This document shows positions 4,920 to 8,668 of a DNA stretch of 8,668 nucleotides, one piece after another. The notes beneath the pieces were generated by a model that ran no database searches, was not told the DNA's origin, and saw only the letters and a program-made list of their open reading frames with translations. Position 1 is the first letter of the stretch, and the number at the start of each line of letters is the position of its first letter. Source of the DNA: Deltaproteobacteria bacterium (GTDB lineage Bacteria > Desulfobacterota > Desulfobacteria > Desulfobacterales > SG8-13). The position numbers were made by a program, and so were the translations under genes. Where the stretch lies: NCBI GenBank assembly GCA_030670715.1, contig DAOVBC010000078.1, forward strand, positions 1 to 8,668. Direction: 5' to 3'.

Positions 4920-7900
4920 ATGCCTGGATTAAAATTATATACCAGCAACCGCCTCGAAATTCTTGTTGAGCGTCTGGCGCAGATTGTTCGGGAACCACCG
5001 GCTTCTGCTTTACAGCCCGAAGTTGTCGTTATTCAGAGCCGGGGTATGGAGCGTTGGATCTCAATGGCACTTGCCAACCACAATGGCATCTGTGCCAACA
5101 TGTCATTTCCATTTCCTAACGCGTTCTTACAAAAAATATTTCAGCAACTGGCTCCGGACCTGCCTACTGATTCACCTTTCGATCCGGCGATATTGACCTT
5201 CAGGATCATGAAGACCCTCCCATCTTTACTGGACCAACCTGAATTTCGCAGCTTGAAAACTTATCTTACAAACGATGACCGACAAATAAAACTCTACCAG
5301 CTTTCCGATAAAATTGCCGATATGTTTGATCAGTACCTGGTTTTCCGGCCCGAGCTTATCTTTCGCTGGGAAGCCGGAAAAAACGGAGACATGCCGGATA
5401 ACTTCTGGCAGGCTGCATTGTGGCGGGCACTTGTGAAGGGCAAAAAAACCCTTCACCGGGCATACTTACAGAAAACCCTTCTGGCTCGCATGACAGATCT
5501 TCCCGCGGATCAGATAGATATCCCCGCACAGGTGTCGGTTTTTGGCGTATCTTATTTACCACCGTACCACCTGCAGGCCTTTGTCGCTATTTCTCGCATC
5601 ACAAAGGTAAACTTTTTTCTCTTAAACCCCTGCCGGGAATACTGGGCCGATATTTACTCCGATCGGGAGATCCGGCGGTGGGTCAAAAGATTTGCCATAG
5701 GAGAGGGGCGGATGGATGACTTTCACCTGGAAAAGGGCAACTCTCTTCTTTCGTCCATGAGCAAGCTCGGCAGGGATTTTTTTGCACTGATCGGCGAATA
5801 TGACTGTGAAATAGACGAGCGTTTCGAAGATGTACCTTGCAGCGACATGCTCTCCTGCATTCAGTCCGACATACTGAATTTAAATGAACGTAATTCATCC
5901 AGGTATACGCAGCCGGAGGCCGGATCCGACCCATTGACGACATTGATGCCGTCGCCCGTAGCCTCCCGGAAATGTCTGACCGACGACACATCGATACAGA
6001 TATACTCATGTCACAGTCCGATCAGGGAACTCGAGGTGCTGCATGATCATCTGCTGGCCATGTTTTCAGAGGACACCGCGTTGATTCCCAAAGATGTCAT
6101 CGTTATGGCGCCGGATATAGAATCATATGCACCGTTTATCGATGCGGTGTTCGGGACACAGCTCGATAACGCTTTATCCATTCCGTACAGCATCGCAGAC
6201 CGGGGTACAGCAAAAAAGAGCCCTGTCTTCCTGGGATTTATGGCTCTACTCGATTTAAAGAACAAACGATTCGGTGCCAACCAGATATTGATCCTGCTGC
6301 AGTTGCCTGGTGTTAAGGAACGTCACGGAATCACATCGTTTGACCTGGACATAATTGAGCGCTGGGTCCGAGATCTTAATATTCGCTGGGGTCGCGACGC
6401 AGCAGATCGGCGGGAAATCGGCCTGCCGGAATTTTCCGCTAATACCTGGAGGGCAGGACTGGACCGAATCTTAATGGGTCTGGCAATGCCGGGGTATGAC
6501 AAACATATGTTTTCCGACATACTTCCGTATGATCACATCGAAGGCGGTGATACGCAAATCCTGGGAAAGTTTCTCCATTTTCTGGAGCATGTGTTTCAAT
6601 GGGCGACTGATCTTGAACAACCGAGAGCACTGCGGGCCTGGCAGGCCACCCTCATCGATCTGCTCGAACAGTTTTTCCATCTTGGTGAAAATACGGAGCA
6701 GGAGGTTCAGCTGTTACGAAATACCCTGGAGCACTTCGGGCAAATGGAGAAACTGGCCGGGTATGATGAAAATATCGAACTGGAAGTCGTCCGGGCAAAC
6801 CTCGTGAACCGCCTCGAGCGAATGCACCACGGCTCCGGTTTTATTGCAGGGGGGGTGACATTTTGCGCCATGGTTCCCATGCGATGCATTCCATTTAAGG
6901 TAGTGTGCCTGATCGGGATGGACAATGATGCCTTTCCAAGGGATACAAAACCCCTCGAATTTGACCTTATCCGCCGTCATCCCCGGCCCGGTGATCGCTC
7001 CAGAAGAAAAGACGATAAATACCTTTTCCTGGAAGCCATGATTTCTGCGCGCCGGAAGTTTTACATCAGCTATGTCGGCCAGAGCATCCAGGACAACACC
7101 CCGATTCCGCCTGCTGTTCCGGTGAGTGAGTTGATCGATTATATCAAACAGGGATTCGGATTATCGGAGGAGAATATCGTCACCCGCCATCCGCTGCAGG
7201 CATTTTCTCCCGACTACTATCGAAGCGACGAATCGAAGCTGTTCAGTTACTCAAAAGAAAACCTGACCGCTATTCGCAGTATGGGAAAAAGAAAGGCGCC
7301 GGCTGCGTTCATTTCCAAGCCGCTGTCAAAGCCGTCAAAAGAGTGGAAAAACCTCCAGATCGAGCAGTTGTGCCGGTTTTTCAGTCATCCTGCAAAATTT
7401 TTCCTCCAGAACCGGCTCGGCCTGTACCGGAAAGAGGGGACACCCGTTTTTGAGGATAAAGAAAATTTCAACCTGGATGCGCTCAGTCGGTATCGGATCA
7501 GCCAGGATCTGTTAAAAACCAGATCAAACGAAATGAACATGGGAGAATACTTTGAAGTTCAATCAGCAACGGGTGAACTGCCCCAGGGAAGCCTCGGCCG
7601 GATACTGTATCACGAACTGGACCGAGAAACAGAGGCTTTCGCGAAAAGATTAGAAATCGAGGTTCAGAACATGCATCCCAGCCGGCAGGAGTTTGATCTG
7701 CAACTATCCGATTTTAGATTGTGCGGCGAGCTGTCCGATCTTTATCCCGCCGGTCGCGTGCAGATAAGGTTTGCCCGCAGAAAAGCCAGAGATCTTCTAA
7801 CGACCTGGATCAACCATCTTGTGTTAAATATCGACCGGGAGCTCGGGCTTTCGCCCTTGACGACACTCGTGTGCCGGGATTCGATTACACGATTCGAAGC

Positions 7901-8216
7901 CGTGGAAAATCCCGCTAACATATTGAAAGATCTTCTGGGATATTTCTGGGAAGGTTTAACAGTGCCGATACACTTTTTACCCGAAACCTCCTGTGAATTT
8001 GTTAAATTGATCCATAACGGGGGAAAGACCGTGACGGAGGCGCTAAACAGGGTCCGTAATATGTGGTTCGGCAGCGAATTTCATCGCGGCGAGTCACAGG
8101 ATCCGTATTACAGGTTGTGTTTTGACAGGGCAGATCCGCTTGACGACCGGTTTCGGGAACTGTCCCAGAAGATCTTCAGCCAGTTGTTTAAGCACACAGA
8201 GGAAATTATTACTTAG
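4920..8216 (+). CDS. recC: RecC, exodeoxyribonuclease V gamma subunit
   Basis: From ATG 4920 the protein is 1098 residues, close to the E. coli length of 1122, and collinear with it. In RecBCD, RecC is the non-catalytic scaffold that splits the duplex and scans for the recombination hotspot (Chi) before RecA loading. Conserved blocks: LKLYTSNRLEIL (N-terminus), VVIQSRGMERW, KIADMFDQYLVFRPE, CHSPIRELEVLHDHLLAM (from about 364), MVPMRCIPFKVVCLIGMD (from about 651) and GDRSRRKDDKYLFLEAMISAR (from about 691). The frame is open to ATG 4758, but the upstream 54 codons lie in a palindromic repeat and have no counterpart in RecC, whose N-terminus matches at 4920; the ribosome site there is weak. recB or recD normally accompany recC, yet a convergent unrelated gene follows and a GMC gene precedes. 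No frameshift or internal stop was seen, so the subunit should be functional if its partners are elsewhere. Confidence 0.95.
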   Translation: MPGLKLYTSNRLEILVERLAQIVREPPASALQPEVVVIQSRGMERWISMALANHNGICANMSFPFPNAFLQKIFQQLAPDLPTDSPFDPAILTFRIMKTLPSLLDQPEFRSLKTYLTNDDRQIKLYQLSDKIADMFDQYLVFRPELIFRWEAGKNGDMPDNFWQAALWRALVKGKKTLHRAYLQKTLLARMTDLPADQIDIPAQVSVFGVSYLPPYHLQAFVAISRITKVNFFLLNPCREYWADIYSDREIRRWVKRFAIGEGRMDDFHLEKGNSLLSSMSKLGRDFFALIGEYDCEIDERFEDVPCSDMLSCIQSDILNLNERNSSRYTQPEAGSDPLTTLMPSPVASRKCLTDDTSIQIYSCHSPIRELEVLHDHLLAMFSEDTALIPKDVIVMAPDIESYAPFIDAVFGTQLDNALSIPYSIADRGTAKKSPVFLGFMALLDLKNKRFGANQILILLQLPGVKERHGITSFDLDIIERWVRDLNIRWGRDAADRREIGLPEFSANTWRAGLDRILMGLAMPGYDKHMFSDILPYDHIEGGDTQILGKFLHFLEHVFQWATDLEQPRALRAWQATLIDLLEQFFHLGENTEQEVQLLRNTLEHFGQMEKLAGYDENIELEVVRANLVNRLERMHHGSGFIAGGVTFCAMVPMRCIPFKVVCLIGMDNDAFPRDTKPLEFDLIRRHPRPGDRSRRKDDKYLFLEAMISARRKFYISYVGQSIQDNTPIPPAVPVSELIDYIKQGFGLSEENIVTRHPLQAFSPDYYRSDESKLFSYSKENLTAIRSMGKRKAPAAFISKPLSKPSKEWKNLQIEQLCRFFSHPAKFFLQNRLGLYRKEGTPVFEDKENFNLDALSRYRISQDLLKTRSNEMNMGEYFEVQSATGELPQGSLGRILYHELDRETEAFAKRLEIEVQNMHPSRQEFDLQLSDFRLCGELSDLYPAGRVQIRFARRKARDLLTTWINHLVLNIDRELGLSPLTTLVCRDSITRFEAVENPANILKDLLGYFWEGLTVPIHFLPETSCEFVKLIHNGGKTVTEALNRVRNMWFGSEFHRGESQDPYYRLCFDRADPLDDRFRELSQKIFSQLFKHTEEIIT

Positions 8217-8301
8217 GTTTCGCACACTCTTTTCAAGCCGGAGCTTTGAACAGCGAAGCATTGCGCCCAATCGAAGGTGTGAACCGGGTTCTGTGAAAAA
8301 T
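8217..8301. other. Convergent intergenic spacer between recC and the minus-strand membrane protein gene
   Basis: This 85-base gap separates two convergent genes. TTCAAGC (8232-8238) can pair with GCTTTGAA (8243-8250) around the loop CGGA with one bulged T. No T tract follows on either strand, so I do not call a terminator with confidence. Confidence 0.4.
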
Positions 8302-8616
8302 TCAACCTCTGTTTTTTTTATATCCGGAAAAGATCCAGATGCCGCCCCACAAAACGACAATCGGGCCCACTCCGAAATACAGAAAAACACGAATATCCTG
8401 AAGTCGCCAGGGTTCATGGTAGGCTGCAGAAAGCAACAGCCAGATTACTGAAAGTACCACCGCCAGTCTCAATCGGCCCGACAGTATGGCAGGAGTCTTT
8501 CGGGCGTCCGTACCGGACGGAGACGAGGACTGTTTCCTGGACATCAGGCGAGGAAGAAAGAGAATGGCCACGATGATGAGAAGAATCAGCAGGATTTCCT
8601 GAATCCCTGAGAACAT
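8302..8616 (-). CDS. Small membrane protein with TatA-like N-terminal helix, function unknown
   Basis: A 104-residue protein read on the minus strand from ATG (8616-8614) to TGA (8304-8302). AAGGAG lies 4 bases upstream of the start, which makes this a real gene rather than a shadow. Three hydrophobic helices are visible: about residues 3-23 (IQEILLILLIIVAILFLPRL), 49-66 and 77-97. A polar, serine-rich linker (about 26-47) follows the first helix and a basic tail (GYKKNRG) ends the protein. The first helix, with its acidic residue near the start and the FLPRL exit, resembles the N-terminus of TatA/MttA proteins. However, the two extra helices and the lack of an amphipathic helix argue against a true Tat component. 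It converges on recC and shows no functional link to it. No family is recognised. Confidence 0.72.
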   Translation of the reverse strand: MFSGIQEILLILLIIVAILFLPRLMSRKQSSSPSGTDARKTPAILSGRLRLAVVLSVIWLLLSAAYHEPWRLQDIRVFLYFGVGPIVVLWGGIWIFSGYKKNRG

Positions 8617-8620
8617 GTTA

Positions 8621-8626
8621 CTCCTT
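8621..8626 (-). promoter_or_regulatory. Ribosome binding site of the minus-strand membrane protein gene
   Basis: On the minus strand AAGGAG is followed by TAAC and then the ATG. The close match and correct spacing are the main support for this gene being expressed. The remaining bases to the window end show nothing further. Confidence 0.75.
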
Positions 8627-8668
8627 ATGTAAATCGGTCTTAGCCTTACATCAACGCGCCTGTGTGTA

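Overview
The window reads as chromosomal DNA of a Gram-negative, probably anaerobic bacterium. A Desulfobacterota (Desulfobacterales-type) host is my inference, from the cobU-cobS-cbiR cluster, a RecBCD-type recC and abundant short palindromic repeats. No rRNA or other taxonomic marker is present to prove it. I saw no tRNA, rRNA, CRISPR array, transposase gene or prophage gene.

Layout. (1) 1-2060: the end of the cobalamin late-pathway gene cobU, then cobS, then a gene that matches CbiR, the cobamide-remodelling phosphodiesterase of the AP endonuclease 2 / TIM-barrel superfamily. (2) 2061-2399: a 339-base gap with two structured elements, a ~160-base imperfect palindrome and a perfect hairpin with 20-base arms. 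(3) 2400-2783: a small hotdog-fold thioesterase with a strong ribosome binding site. (4) 3092-4696: a GMC (cholesterol-oxidase-like) flavoprotein with a cysteine cluster. (5) 4920-8216: full-length recC, with no recB or recD next to it. (6) 8302-8616, minus strand: a small three-helix membrane protein convergent with recC.

How the genes fit together. CbiR is known to cut the nucleotide loop of cobamides. CobU activates the resulting cobinamide (phosphate) to AdoCbi-GDP, and CobS attaches a new alpha-ribazole. The first three genes therefore form a plausible salvage and remodelling cassette that exchanges the lower ligand of scavenged cobamides. The thioesterase and GMC protein have no evident link to it, and neither does recC.

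The most unusual feature is non-coding. Two diverged copies of one ~260-280-base element lie in opposite orientation at 213-489 (between cobU and cobS) and 2779-3036 (between the thioesterase and GMC genes). Each has a conserved core flanked by inverted arrays of a 9-base unit (TTGAGTCGG / CCGACTCAA). They bracket cobS, cbiR and the thioesterase gene. One copy runs almost to the cobS start codon, and the other contains the thioesterase stop codon. I do not recognise this element as a named family; it looks like a non-autonomous, MITE-like repeat.
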